This document shows, one piece after another, positions 51,120-59,843 of a stretch of 64,000 nucleotides of DNA. The DNA is from a virus. The position numbers and the translations under genes were made by a program. Position 1 is the first letter of the stretch. Each line of letters begins with the position of its first letter. The stretch spans positions 124,001 to 188,000 of IMG/VR virus record IMGVR_UViG_3300020179_000005; one strand, 5' to 3'. A model generated the notes under the pieces. The model was not told where the DNA came from, did no database searches, and saw only the letters and a list, made by a program, of their open reading frames with translations.

Positions 51120-51413
51120 ATGGACAAAGATATTGATGAAATCTTTAATAGTGTAACTAAAAATTTTAACGATAGAGTCAGTCAGCTTAATGCGATGATT
51201 TTAGAAGTTCAGGATCTTTTTCCTCGTTATCGCGAATTGTCTAAATTGATTGTTGAAATATATTCTACTCCATCTCCGGATGAAAATAAGATTACAGAAC
51301 TTAAAGAAAATTTTTATAGATTGGTAAAGAATTTGAACTCTATTAATAAAGAAATATATACGATAATATTTGAGTCAGATTTTACCAATGATCAAAGTCA
51401 AAACAATGACTAG
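51120..51413 (+). CDS. coiled-coil hypothetical protein
   Basis: 97 residues from ATG 51120 after GGAG. Heptad-like throughout. Confidence 0.62.
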   Translation: MDKDIDEIFNSVTKNFNDRVSQLNAMILEVQDLFPRYRELSKLIVEIYSTPSPDENKITELKENFYRLVKNLNSINKEIYTIIFESDFTNDQSQNND

Positions 51414-51424
51414 AAAGGTTGATT

Positions 51425-52186
51425 ATGTCTGAGTTTTCGCGTCAGAATGACGATGATTTGTTTGATTACGATCCGTCTAAGGATAAACCAAAGGTATCAC
51501 ACGATTATATTTCTTCTTCTTCTAATTCAAAAGTATCTAATGAAGTTTATGATCAGATTACAAAAAGCATTGAAGAAAACGACGATGAAAATTATTTGAA
51601 GATCAACGGTTTGCGGATAAAATTTTCTCAGGCTATTTTGAATTCTTATGATTATTGGATATCGCCAATCGGCGCCATCTCGTCTTTTGTTACTATATCA
51701 CAAGTTCTTGATCAGTTAACTGGTGGAAGATTTTCCAGTTTATACCTTTACAATTATTTGGAAACCAGTATACTTAGACGCAAACATATTATATATCTTT
51801 TGAGTCAAACATTTGATCAAGTTTCTCGGAACAAAGACGACGACGATTCTTTTAGAGAGTTTTTGGCCAGACTTGATGTGAAGGTTTCTGATTCTTATCT
51901 TCCTACTTACGTAGGTACATTGGTAAGAATTTCCTCTCACATTCTTGCCAAGGACCGCGCAATGTATATCACATTGGCAAATAAACTTGATATTGTACCC
52001 AATGCGTCTGTACTAGAGTCTGTTTCTTCACCTAGCGAAGTGTACAACAATTCTCAACAGAACGTCAAAGCGGCTTCGGATTGTTTGTTGCAGGAAACAT
52101 TCAATAAATCAGTTGACATGGCTTTTGCTGAGAAGTTGAATAATTTGAATGGCACTCAAGTAGATTATCAGCTGCGTAGCATATGA
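51425..52186 (+). CDS. hypothetical protein
   Basis: 253 residues from ATG 51425. Acidic disordered N-terminus (1-45), helical body. ATGA overlap with the protease gene. No family. Confidence 0.68.
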   Translation: MSEFSRQNDDDLFDYDPSKDKPKVSHDYISSSSNSKVSNEVYDQITKSIEENDDENYLKINGLRIKFSQAILNSYDYWISPIGAISSFVTISQVLDQLTGGRFSSLYLYNYLETSILRRKHIIYLLSQTFDQVSRNKDDDDSFREFLARLDVKVSDSYLPTYVGTLVRISSHILAKDRAMYITLANKLDIVPNASVLESVSSPSEVYNNSQQNVKAASDCLLQETFNKSVDMAFAEKLNNLNGTQVDYQLRSI

Positions 52187-52614
52187 TAAAGTCTGTTGCC
52201 ATTCTTATTGTAACGGCAGTAGCAACAGCGGCTATAAATTATGCCTTGATGCCTACACCATTTGTGTTTTTTATAATACTTGTTCTTTTGGCTCATGAAT
52301 TTGGACATTATTTTATATCTTTATTGAACAGAGCAAGTCCTGACTTACCCTATATTATACCGTTACCATTAATTGCAATAGGAATAACAAGAGTACATAA
52401 TTTTCAAGAGCTCAAGCCAAATTCCCAAAAGTCCATACTTTTTGGTGGGCCTTTGTTTGGCGTAATTACAGCTATAAGTATATTTATATATCTCCTTACA
52501 AATCCAATCATTTCCCCACTTTATATGCTGATAATAGCATTGCTTGAGATCATTTTAAATTATTTCGGTTCTGACGGTTCAAGATACCGCAGAATATCTA
52601 ACAAGGAGTTATGA
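52183..52614 (+). CDS. M50-like intramembrane metalloprotease
   Basis: 143 residues with four hydrophobic segments. HEFGH (38-42) lies in a membrane helix, and a later YFGSDGSR has the Asp-Gly of the third zinc ligand of site-2 proteases. Very small for M50. Could release membrane-bound regulators or cut signal-anchor proteins. Confidence 0.75.
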   Translation: MIKSVAILIVTAVATAAINYALMPTPFVFFIILVLLAHEFGHYFISLLNRASPDLPYIIPLPLIAIGITRVHNFQELKPNSQKSILFGGPLFGVITAISIFIYLLTNPIISPLYMLIIALLEIILNYFGSDGSRYRRISNKEL

Positions 52615-52763
52615 TGTACGCTATTTTTATTCCTATTTTGATAACTGGTTTGGTTTTAAGGATTTATAACAATAAACTTAAACATATGATCAACGTTCAA
52701 GAGGAACAAAATGACACAGTTAAACAGACAACAGAAGATAGACAGAATACAACAGTATCTTAA
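52611..52763 (+). CDS. small membrane protein
   Basis: 50 residues, ATGATG start overlapping the previous stop. One membrane helix (3-19), polar Gln/Thr tail. Overlaps the next gene by 53 nt in another frame. Confidence 0.5.
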   Translation: MMYAIFIPILITGLVLRIYNNKLKHMINVQEEQNDTVKQTTEDRQNTTVS

Positions 52764-52938
52764 TGATTGTTGTTTTGACATACAAGGAATTTCGAGTTCT
52801 CAATCTTTGATGAACACCGCTGAAGCACAGCTTGCAAGAATACTTACCAAAATAGTGGTCGGTGGTGCTTCTATTTGGTGGAGTGTTATGGAGTTGAGAC
52901 AGTTTTTGAAAATCAGAAAAACGCAGAAAGGGTTATAA
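52711..52938 (+). CDS. small hypothetical protein
   Basis: 75 residues, ATG after GAGGAAC. Helical; coupled (TAATG) to the next gene. Confidence 0.6.
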   Translation: MTQLNRQQKIDRIQQYLNDCCFDIQGISSSQSLMNTAEAQLARILTKIVVGGASIWWSVMELRQFLKIRKTQKGL

Positions 52939-53300
52939 TGTCGTCTAACATAGAAAGTTTCAATTTTTCTTTTGCCATGGCTGCAAAAGCCAAGGATTCT
53001 TTGGAGGAGCAAGTTTCTAGCGTAGAGTCTAGGATAGAAAAGATAGTCGATCATTTTACGATAAATGACGCACCGATATTGAAGTTCATTCTCAATATGA
53101 ATCCTACCAGAGAAGACCTTAAAAAATTATCTAAAGCTTTAGATCGTTTGTCTGATTTGGTAGAAATTTATAATACATTGGATTCAAAGTTGTCGGTTAT
53201 CAATGCCGCAGAAAAGGATCCGAATTGGTTTGCTTTGGCTTTTGGTGATTTCAAAGAAGACATAGACAAAGGTATTGAGCAAATTCTAACAGAAGAATAA
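52938..53300 (+). CDS. coiled-coil protein upstream of the E2-like gene
   Basis: 120 residues from ATG 52938. Helical, probably coiled coil (20-50 and 58-90). No family; by position it may belong to the Ubl cassette. Confidence 0.65.
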   Translation: MSSNIESFNFSFAMAAKAKDSLEEQVSSVESRIEKIVDHFTINDAPILKFILNMNPTREDLKKLSKALDRLSDLVEIYNTLDSKLSVINAAEKDPNWFALAFGDFKEDIDKGIEQILTEE

Positions 53301-53321
53301 TTATAGATTGGATATAACATC

Positions 53322-54401
53322 ATGGACAAAGTGTCTTACTCATTTGTAAAGCAAGAAGATAGCATTGTCTTTCGTTCCAAGGTACAGGCATTCAACCTTG
53401 ATCATGTAACGGACAAAGACATTCGTTCTTTTTATTTGCAGTTTTCACAGTATGCTGCCTTTGATACTGGTTTGTTACCGTTGGACGGAACTGGTTTGCT
53501 TTGTGTTCGCAAAGCAGGCGAATACACACAGGTTGCCTACCAGTACAAACCAGGTAGTTATTATGTTAACTGGGGGACATACGAAAAGGATCCTGAAGCC
53601 AAAAAGTATCTTTTGGCGCAACCTTATCGAGTGGTTATAATAGATTTTAAGTCCAACAATTTGTTGGGTGCTAGAACGTTTTACACCACTACCCCTGTTA
53701 CGCATCCAGATGTCCAGTTGTATCATGTTAATCTTCCCAACATAAATTGCAGAGGGTACCGCGGCAATGGCGTTGGATGGATTTGTTTGTATCATAATAC
53801 CGATTGGAGTAGTCTGACGTTTAATGAGCGTTTGGCGCTTGCTTTGGAGCGTTGTTCCGGTTCTGAAGCATACAACGACAACAATATGTCGGAAACTGAC
53901 GGTCCGAGATTCTATCGAGACATGTACCAGAACGATGCTTCTTTTTCCTACATGTGGAATCCCAGCGTTTGGCAGAACAAAACATCTCAGGACGGTTATG
54001 AGTGGACTTTGTTTGCCCCGTGGATTCCTGTTGTAGTTGAGGGTCTCGACCGGCAGGCAGCACATTCAACTTCTTCTGAAGCTGTTCCGCTTACATTTTC
54101 AATGGCTTTGACTGGTACATACAAATCTTATTACACTGATAAGATGCCATTGAAACCCATAAATGCATTGCAGCGCAATGGAGAGAGCGTAATTACCGAT
54201 ATTACCAACTATTTTGTACAGTCTTACAATAATTCTTCAACACAGTATGTTGGTAGGGACATAATGGAGGATAGTAAGAAGTTTAGAGACTCTAGAAAAG
54301 AAGTTAACCAAGGTCAGTTGTTTGAAGAGTCTGAGTCCGAAGAAGATGAAGATCATGATGATGACGACCATGATCAAGGGGGAGAAGAAGGTCCTTTTTA
54401 G
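53322..54401 (+). CDS. E2-like ubiquitin-conjugating-fold protein (PRTRC-B-like)
   Basis: 359 residues. After a beta-rich half (1-135) comes LPNIN (138-142), the counterpart of the E2 HPN motif, then, with a short insert, GWICL (152-156) with candidate catalytic C155, DW (161-162) and the helix LTFNERLALAL, matching HPNI...ICL...W in eukaryotic E2s. It would take the Ubl from the E1 as a thioester and pass it to targets. A long C-terminal extension ends in an acidic stretch and EEGPF. The stop follows a five-U run; the -1 frame leads into the RING-like gene. Confidence 0.78.
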   Translation: MDKVSYSFVKQEDSIVFRSKVQAFNLDHVTDKDIRSFYLQFSQYAAFDTGLLPLDGTGLLCVRKAGEYTQVAYQYKPGSYYVNWGTYEKDPEAKKYLLAQPYRVVIIDFKSNNLLGARTFYTTTPVTHPDVQLYHVNLPNINCRGYRGNGVGWICLYHNTDWSSLTFNERLALALERCSGSEAYNDNNMSETDGPRFYRDMYQNDASFSYMWNPSVWQNKTSQDGYEWTLFAPWIPVVVEGLDRQAAHSTSSEAVPLTFSMALTGTYKSYYTDKMPLKPINALQRNGESVITDITNYFVQSYNNSSTQYVGRDIMEDSKKFRDSRKEVNQGQLFEESESEEDEDHDDDDHDQGGEEGPF

Positions 54402-54502
54402 ATATAAATTCTAAAGAGACTTTCGATGGTGTACCACTTACAATACTGGCTCAAGACTACATAACTGGCAGTATTGATACTGTTGATTTTGACAATACTA
54501 CA
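54371..54502 (+). other. candidate -1 frameshift / E2-RING fusion region
   Basis: The E2 frame ends GGT CCT TTT TAG. Sliding back one base on the U5 run gives TTA GAT ATA AAT and an open, protein-like frame of 35 codons up to the first possible start of the next gene (TTG 54503). No ATG or GTG occurs in those codons. One extra T in the true genome would give the same result. Confidence 0.55.
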
Positions 54503-55288
54503 TTGGTCTATTCCAATACTACTGGATTTTGGTATTCTAAAGATGGGGATTACTTGGCTGTTTGTTCAAATTGCGGTCAAGTACATTTTTGTTTTGAAGA
54601 AAATTATAATAAGTCTAATCCGTATGAAAGTTTTAATATTTGGTACCAAAATCAAGAGGCTTTCAATAATTTTTCTGATATGCCTGTTGTTATTTGTAGT
54701 ACTTGTAAAAAAGATTACATAGATGATATTTCAAAATGTAAATTATGTCTTGTTGATATACCTCCAAAAGAACATTATTCTCATGTTCACGAATTTAAAG
54801 ATACTAATCATTGTAAACATCTTATTTGTAATTCTTGTTCTAGTACTCATTGGTATCACCCTATGATGTGTCTGTGTGGCGAAGCAGTTTCAGAAGTTGA
54901 CATGTATCAAATCAAACCGATAGTTATAGATGAAATAACTAGCACGCATCATTCAGACGCATTCTTTGCTTTGAAGGATAGGCTTCAACTAGAGCATACC
55001 GATAGTGTTTATCTTTATGCTACTAAGATTTGTTCTTCTTGTTATTCAGAAAATCCATTTGATTATAATAAATTTATAAATAAGATATCAACTAATATTA
55101 ATATAGAAAGTTTGTCTTGTGTTGCTGATTCTTTGGGTGATATCGAGACAAAATATATACAATTGGTTGAGACTTACTACAAAAAGCCTACAGACGATGA
55201 TGTTGAAGTGTTAGTGCCTGCAATTTATTTACAGGCTCAAATCAAAAGTCACGGCTATGTAGGATATTTCTCTAAAGAAATAGTTTAA
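54503..55288 (+). CDS. Cys-rich protein with RING-like C3HC4 pattern (candidate E3)
   Basis: 261 codons from TTG 54503; frame open from 54374. Cysteine pairs at 21/24, 65/68 and 177/180 look like zinc ribbons. Between them: C79-x2-C82-x21-C104-x-H106-x2-C109-x2-C112-x10-C123-x-C125, which fits the RING cross-brace consensus except that the last pair is CxC, not CxxC. RING domains bring a charged E2 to a substrate; sitting between the E2-like and the JAMM gene supports that role. No ribosome site precedes the TTG, so it may be made only as a fusion to the E2. Confidence 0.68.
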   Translation: MVYSNTTGFWYSKDGDYLAVCSNCGQVHFCFEENYNKSNPYESFNIWYQNQEAFNNFSDMPVVICSTCKKDYIDDISKCKLCLVDIPPKEHYSHVHEFKDTNHCKHLICNSCSSTHWYHPMMCLCGEAVSEVDMYQIKPIVIDEITSTHHSDAFFALKDRLQLEHTDSVYLYATKICSSCYSENPFDYNKFINKISTNINIESLSCVADSLGDIETKYIQLVETYYKKPTDDDVEVLVPAIYLQAQIKSHGYVGYFSKEIV

Positions 55289-55316
55289 TTAAATAACAAA
55301 TTGAGGAGGATATGAT

Positions 55317-57089
55317 ATGACAGTACCACAACTGAATGACCTGAAGCATTTTTGGATGCCTTCAGGTGTTCCATGTTTTATCGCAGATCGTCAAGACATA
55401 TGCGATGTCGTGGAGAATATGGGTTTTCAAATATATTATTTGCTTTCGAACCACAAAACCGAAACCAAGTCGGTCACAAATAGTACTCCTTCTGCGTCGC
55501 CGCATAATTATGGTTATACCACTTATGGAAATTCAACCGTTACGTCGATAAAGATAGAAAAGAAGCCTAGACTTTTCAAGGTCGTAAACAATTACGTAGG
55601 TAGGGTAGTTGCGGTAAGTAATGACGAGTTTCCTGCTGAATTCATTGACATTGAAGACGAATGTACTTATAGCATGCCCCTCATTCCCATTGATGTTGTC
55701 AATAAGCTGGATGAGTTCTTTAGGCTTGTACACTCACAGCACGGTACGGAATCAATCGTTATACTTACATACGATACTACCAAGACCGGACCAGCAGGTT
55801 GGGGTGTTCTGGTTCCGGAACAAACAAACACCGCAGCCCATTGCAAGTATGATGCCGACAGCATCGTTGCATTAAAGCCCGAGAACGTCATGATTGTTGG
55901 TTCGGTACATTCGCACCCGGATATGCCTGCCTATGCTTCAGGCACAGATCATGACGATCAAGCTGATTTTGATGGTTTACACATAACCTATGGTTGGCAA
56001 AAGAATGTAAACAATGGTGCCACACAGTATTATGCCGAGTTACAAATGGCAGGCACAGGATACAAACTTGACATGGAAGATGTTTTTGAAACTGTAACGG
56101 TGCAGAAAGATCCTGATCCTGAAGTTGTGGAGTGGTCCACTAAAGTAAAAAAAGCCTACCCCCCCTACCAGGGGGGATACAACACCATTCAAAATGGTCG
56201 GCACACGCAAACAACTCAAACGACGACACCACAACAGCAGCCTGGGCTTCAGACTGGGAAGGCGGTTGGGGGATCTAGAACTCCTTTGAAGCAGGCCAGA
56301 TTTCTGGAAAAGTACGAGGATATGCTGGCAGCTTATCATATGCCGTACAACGCCGTTCTGGCTATTGAGGCAGAGCTTGATGAGCGGAACAGAGGACATT
56401 GTCTTGTGTGCGAAACCGAGATTAATATCTCCGATGTAAGAATCGGTTTGTGTCCCACATGCGAAGTTCCCCTTGTTCATCCAGAAGACCATATGTCTAC
56501 GATTGTTGAAAAGGTAGAGTCTTATTTGATCGACAATTATTTGCCGTATACTACTCCCGTTTATTTGTATTCGTTTACGGATGATAATCTTCCAAGCATA
56601 ATGAATATCAGTGACGAATTGAGATATTATACGGGTACGGCAATGAAGCCTATCGTTCAGAATTCTACCGTCAAAAAGGCGGATGTTTCTGACCTGTCTG
56701 ATTATGTTCATTTGCCAACACATACAGAGGACGTAATACCCATAGACAGTGCTTTCAGCTCTGGACATACTGCTTGTTGTGGTGTAAGGATAGAGAATGC
56801 TGAAGCTGATTGCGTTTGTGCCGTGAGACTGATGCCCGATGATGTTGTGGATTTTGATAGTTATTTGGCTGAAAATGCTGATATATATGTTCCGAATTCT
56901 CCATGCCATGATTGTACCCATTTTTATTCCATCAAATGCCCTGCGTTTAGAGAGCTTTTGACAGAATGGGTAAGGTCTAAAGATAGTTTCAACATTATTC
57001 TTTACACACATTCCGTCAATGGTTGCAGCAATTATGAACATTATGCAAATTCTTTTGCTGAAATTCAATATAATGACGAAATTAGATAG
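55317..57089 (+). CDS. JAB/JAMM isopeptidase with C-terminal zinc-finger modules (PRTRC-A-like)
   Basis: 590 residues, ATG after GAGGAGG. The JAMM motif is complete: H198-S-H200-x7-S208-x2-D211 in VHSHPDMPAYASGTD. Such metalloproteases cut isopeptide bonds after the Ubl Gly. A Gln/Thr/Pro linker (about 300-330) follows, then a zinc ribbon CLVC...CPTC (residues about 363-383) and more cysteine clusters near the end. Much longer than usual PRTRC-A or RadC-type JAB proteins, so the extra half may bind substrate. In the same operon as E2, RING-like, E1 and Ubl genes. Confidence 0.85.
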   Translation: MTVPQLNDLKHFWMPSGVPCFIADRQDICDVVENMGFQIYYLLSNHKTETKSVTNSTPSASPHNYGYTTYGNSTVTSIKIEKKPRLFKVVNNYVGRVVAVSNDEFPAEFIDIEDECTYSMPLIPIDVVNKLDEFFRLVHSQHGTESIVILTYDTTKTGPAGWGVLVPEQTNTAAHCKYDADSIVALKPENVMIVGSVHSHPDMPAYASGTDHDDQADFDGLHITYGWQKNVNNGATQYYAELQMAGTGYKLDMEDVFETVTVQKDPDPEVVEWSTKVKKAYPPYQGGYNTIQNGRHTQTTQTTTPQQQPGLQTGKAVGGSRTPLKQARFLEKYEDMLAAYHMPYNAVLAIEAELDERNRGHCLVCETEINISDVRIGLCPTCEVPLVHPEDHMSTIVEKVESYLIDNYLPYTTPVYLYSFTDDNLPSIMNISDELRYYTGTAMKPIVQNSTVKKADVSDLSDYVHLPTHTEDVIPIDSAFSSGHTACCGVRIENAEADCVCAVRLMPDDVVDFDSYLAENADIYVPNSPCHDCTHFYSIKCPAFRELLTEWVRSKDSFNIILYTHSVNGCSNYEHYANSFAEIQYNDEIR

Positions 57090-57101
57090 AAGGTGGATAA
57101 A

Positions 57102-57860
57102 ATGCAATCAAAAAGATTTGTTATCGTAGGTACAGGCGGCATAGGCACGTGGCTTGCTGCTGGTCTTGTACGTCTTTTGGAATGGAAAATGCCTGGTTCT
57201 GGTTTGATTCTCGTAGACGGAGACAACTACGAAGAGAAGAACAAGGAGCGCCAGGATTTTACAAAGTTAGGCAACAAGGCTGTTGTGAAAGCGGCCGAGT
57301 TGACGCCTCAGTTTCCCAAGACCACGATCATACCGGTACCAAAGTGGGTCGTGTCTGACGACAACACTGGAGTTTCCGCTGATAGTGATTCTCCCAGAAT
57401 TAAGGCTTCCGACTTGTTGATTGACGGCGACGTTGTTTTTGCTGTCGTCGATAATTTTGCTGCTCGCAAGATACTTTTCGACGCCGCTGCAAAACTTATA
57501 AACGTCGATGTATTCACAGGCGGTAACGACGATGCTTTGTTCGGTTCCATCTATCATTACCAAAGAAGAGATGGCAAGAACATAACTGAACATCCTGTCG
57601 TTTTTCATCCTGAATATGAAAATCCTCCTGACAAAAATCCAGGCGAACTTTCTTGTCAGGAAAGATCTAAGCTTGAGGGCGGTACGCAATTATTGGCTAC
57701 CAATATGGCGGTGGCCGCATTCATACTTGGTAGGGTTCATAAGACCATTGTTCTAGATCAAAGTCCCGAAGAAACCGAAATCTATTTTGATTTGGGTTTG
57801 GGAAAATCTGAGCCCTACAACAGAATGGTTTCGCAGGTCAATCAACCTGCGATGGTATAA
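57102..57860 (+). CDS. E1/ThiF-like Ubl-activating enzyme
   Basis: 252 residues from ATG 57102 (AAGGTGG before it). Rossmann nucleotide site VGTGGIG (9-15), LVDGD (37-41), the E1-type ERQDF (49-53), VDNFAARKILFD (116-127) and a candidate thioester Cys (C185 in GELSC). It would adenylate the C-terminal Gly of the Ubl and may hold it as thioester. Size matches the PRTRC ThiF family rather than MoeB/ThiF of cofactor pathways; no thiamine or molybdopterin genes are near. Confidence 0.88.
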   Translation: MQSKRFVIVGTGGIGTWLAAGLVRLLEWKMPGSGLILVDGDNYEEKNKERQDFTKLGNKAVVKAAELTPQFPKTTIIPVPKWVVSDDNTGVSADSDSPRIKASDLLIDGDVVFAVVDNFAARKILFDAAAKLINVDVFTGGNDDALFGSIYHYQRRDGKNITEHPVVFHPEYENPPDKNPGELSCQERSKLEGGTQLLATNMAVAAFILGRVHKTIVLDQSPEETEIYFDLGLGKSEPYNRMVSQVNQPAMV

Positions 57861-57885
57861 AACAACAACACAATAGGAGAATAAA

Positions 57886-58137
57886 ATGGATCAGTCAGCA
57901 TCGCAGAATCAACCTTCTGCATCGCAAGGTATTGCCAATGTTCGCTTTGGTGTATACAATCAGCCAAGCAACATTGGAGGTAAAACAGTTTCTCAGGCAA
58001 GAGAGCAGTTTTCTCGACTGTGGGGCATTCCCACGGACGCTGTTGCCTACAAAGGCAAGGACAAACTTGATGAAAACTATGTCATCCAGCCAGGCGACAA
58101 CGTGGAGTTCCACCGTCGCGCAGGCGAGAAGGGCTGA
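57886..58137 (+). CDS. ubiquitin-like beta-grasp protein ending in Lys-Gly (PRTRC-C-like)
   Basis: 83 residues, ATG after AGGAG. Disordered Gln/Ser start (1-15), then a beta-grasp pattern: VRFGVYN strand, helix TVSQAREQFSRLWG, and ...VIQPGDNVEFHRR before the end GEKG. PRTRC protein C has the same size and ends in a similar ...KG. The chain already ends in Gly, so no trimming is needed. Substrate-linked Ubl in this system. Confidence 0.82.
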   Translation: MDQSASQNQPSASQGIANVRFGVYNQPSNIGGKTVSQAREQFSRLWGIPTDAVAYKGKDKLDENYVIQPGDNVEFHRRAGEKG

Positions 58138-58152
58138 TATAGTTCAAGGTTT

Positions 58153-58194
58153 GAGTGGGGGGGACCATAACCTTTCAAATGGTTTCCCCCACTC
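58153..58194 (+). terminator. terminator-like hairpin after the Ubl gene
   Basis: GAGTGGGGG/CCCCCACTC (9 bp) with an inner ACCAT/ATGGT stem; few U after it. May partly end the transcript, giving more Ubl than AAA+ mRNA. Confidence 0.65.
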
Positions 58195-58236
58195 TTATAT
58201 AAAGGCGATATTTAATACAATAGAAAGCAGTATTTT

Positions 58237-59835
58237 ATGTTAAACGAAATAAAGATTGGTTATCCTGCTTTATGGATAAAAACCACTGAGTATTCTAGGG
58301 TTATTAGTAATATCGTGTCTTTTGATTTCAGAGACTATTATATGATAGATCCACAGCAAGGGTTTTCCAAGTACGTTGATTCAGATTGGAAACCGGTGCT
58401 CGTAGAATTTACTGACGAATCAGGCACAGTCGCTCATGTTCACACTTATGATTTATCTATTGCCGTAAATCATATAAAGAATAATACCGTTTCTGGAGGC
58501 AAGGCGCCTACGTTTTTGCTTCCCATACATGGCAAGCCAGAGGTTAATTTGTTTAGGTACGTGCCTATGGTGTATCAACTTGTTGAAAAGTATCGCAAGT
58601 CCTTTTGGACCGACACCATGTATGAAGAAATGCAGTTCATATTTCTTTCCGCTTTCGATGTGCCTGTTGATTATCCCAACCTTTTCAAAGTCATAGGTCA
58701 TGGAGTTCCCACTTCCGAAGAGTTGTTCCACATTGTGGATCATATTAATGTGTCTTCACATGGTCGTTTTGTTAATCCAGAAACCGTAAAAGATCTCGTA
58801 AAATCTGGCATTGGTCTAACGGAAACTGATTTCATCGATTATTGTTTGACTTCAATAGTCGACAACGGTCTTTTGGATCCAAAGTACATATACGAGAGAA
58901 AGATGGCCACCGTTAAACAAAAGGGCATTCTTGAGATCATAAAGCCTCGGTTGACATTTGCCGAAATCGGTGGTCTTGATAACATCAAGAACATAATCAA
59001 ACGTACCGCTTTCCTTAGGAACAATAGACAGAAAGCTGAGTCTTTTGGTGTGTCTCCAATCAGAAGAATATTGATGGTTGGTGTCCCCGGCACTGGCAAG
59101 TCGGCCATCTGTCAAGCTACCGCTAGTGAACTTGGGCTTGATCTTGCCAGAACCGGCATCAGCCAAGTCATGAATTCTTTTGTTGGTCAGTCAGAAGCCA
59201 ACATGCGTGCGGTGTTTAATCAGATTAGAGCTATGACGCCTTTGTGCGTTTGGATTGACGAGTTTGGTCGTGATCTTTCTGGTGGTTCGAGTTCGTCACA
59301 AGTTGACGCCGGTACCACAGATCGTGTCCATGGCGAGTTCTTAACTGGATTACAGGAATTACCAGAAGATACATTTTTGATGTGTGCCGCAAATCAACTT
59401 GATAATTTGCGACCAGAGATGCTTCGCGCTGATCGTTTCGACAAGATAGTGTTCGTTGGTTTGCCATCTTACAGTGAGCGTGTAGAGATACTAAAGATAT
59501 ATTTGTCTGGTATAGATACCGATCACGAGTACGATTATGATGCCCTTGCAAGAGTAACCGAAAATTTCACCGGTGCAGAGATTTCTGCTTTGATTAAAGA
59601 AGTCAAGTTCTTTGTTGTTGCCGATGAATTTCGTGCAATCAACACCCAGGACATTATGGCTCATGCCCCTAATGTTAAGAACATAATTTGGAATAAACAT
59701 AGAGATATGATAAAATCAATGTACAGTTATGCCTTGGCACAATGGGATTGGGCTTCTTCTGAACAACAGATCGATGCACAAAACGTACTATCTGGTCGTA
59801 CCGTTGATCAGCCGCAGGTTACTTGGAAAATATAA
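58237..59835 (+). CDS. Ycf46-like AAA+ ATPase
   Basis: 532 residues. N-terminal 230 residues as in Ycf46-type proteins, then AAA+: Walker A GVPGTGKS (282-289), Walker B LCVWIDE (336-342), sensor region CAANQLDNL and RADRFD arginine finger, with SF...GQSE pore-side pattern. Ring ATPases of this type remodel proteins. Its place right after the Ubl gene suggests it acts on tagged proteins, but this is inferred. Confidence 0.85.
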   Translation: MLNEIKIGYPALWIKTTEYSRVISNIVSFDFRDYYMIDPQQGFSKYVDSDWKPVLVEFTDESGTVAHVHTYDLSIAVNHIKNNTVSGGKAPTFLLPIHGKPEVNLFRYVPMVYQLVEKYRKSFWTDTMYEEMQFIFLSAFDVPVDYPNLFKVIGHGVPTSEELFHIVDHINVSSHGRFVNPETVKDLVKSGIGLTETDFIDYCLTSIVDNGLLDPKYIYERKMATVKQKGILEIIKPRLTFAEIGGLDNIKNIIKRTAFLRNNRQKAESFGVSPIRRILMVGVPGTGKSAICQATASELGLDLARTGISQVMNSFVGQSEANMRAVFNQIRAMTPLCVWIDEFGRDLSGGSSSSQVDAGTTDRVHGEFLTGLQELPEDTFLMCAANQLDNLRPEMLRADRFDKIVFVGLPSYSERVEILKIYLSGIDTDHEYDYDALARVTENFTGAEISALIKEVKFFVVADEFRAINTQDIMAHAPNVKNIIWNKHRDMIKSMYSYALAQWDWASSEQQIDAQNVLSGRTVDQPQVTWKI

Positions 59836-59843
59836 GGAGACAT

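Noticed and set aside
56040-57107. 355-codon frame on the minus strand
   Set aside because: Lies entirely opposite the JAMM gene, has no family features and is explained by the codon bias of the plus-strand gene.
57102-58137. ThiF/ThiS or MoeB/MoaD cofactor pathway
   Set aside because: No thiamine or molybdopterin genes nearby; neighbours are JAMM and E2-like genes and the Ubl ends in Lys-Gly rather than the usual Gly-Gly.
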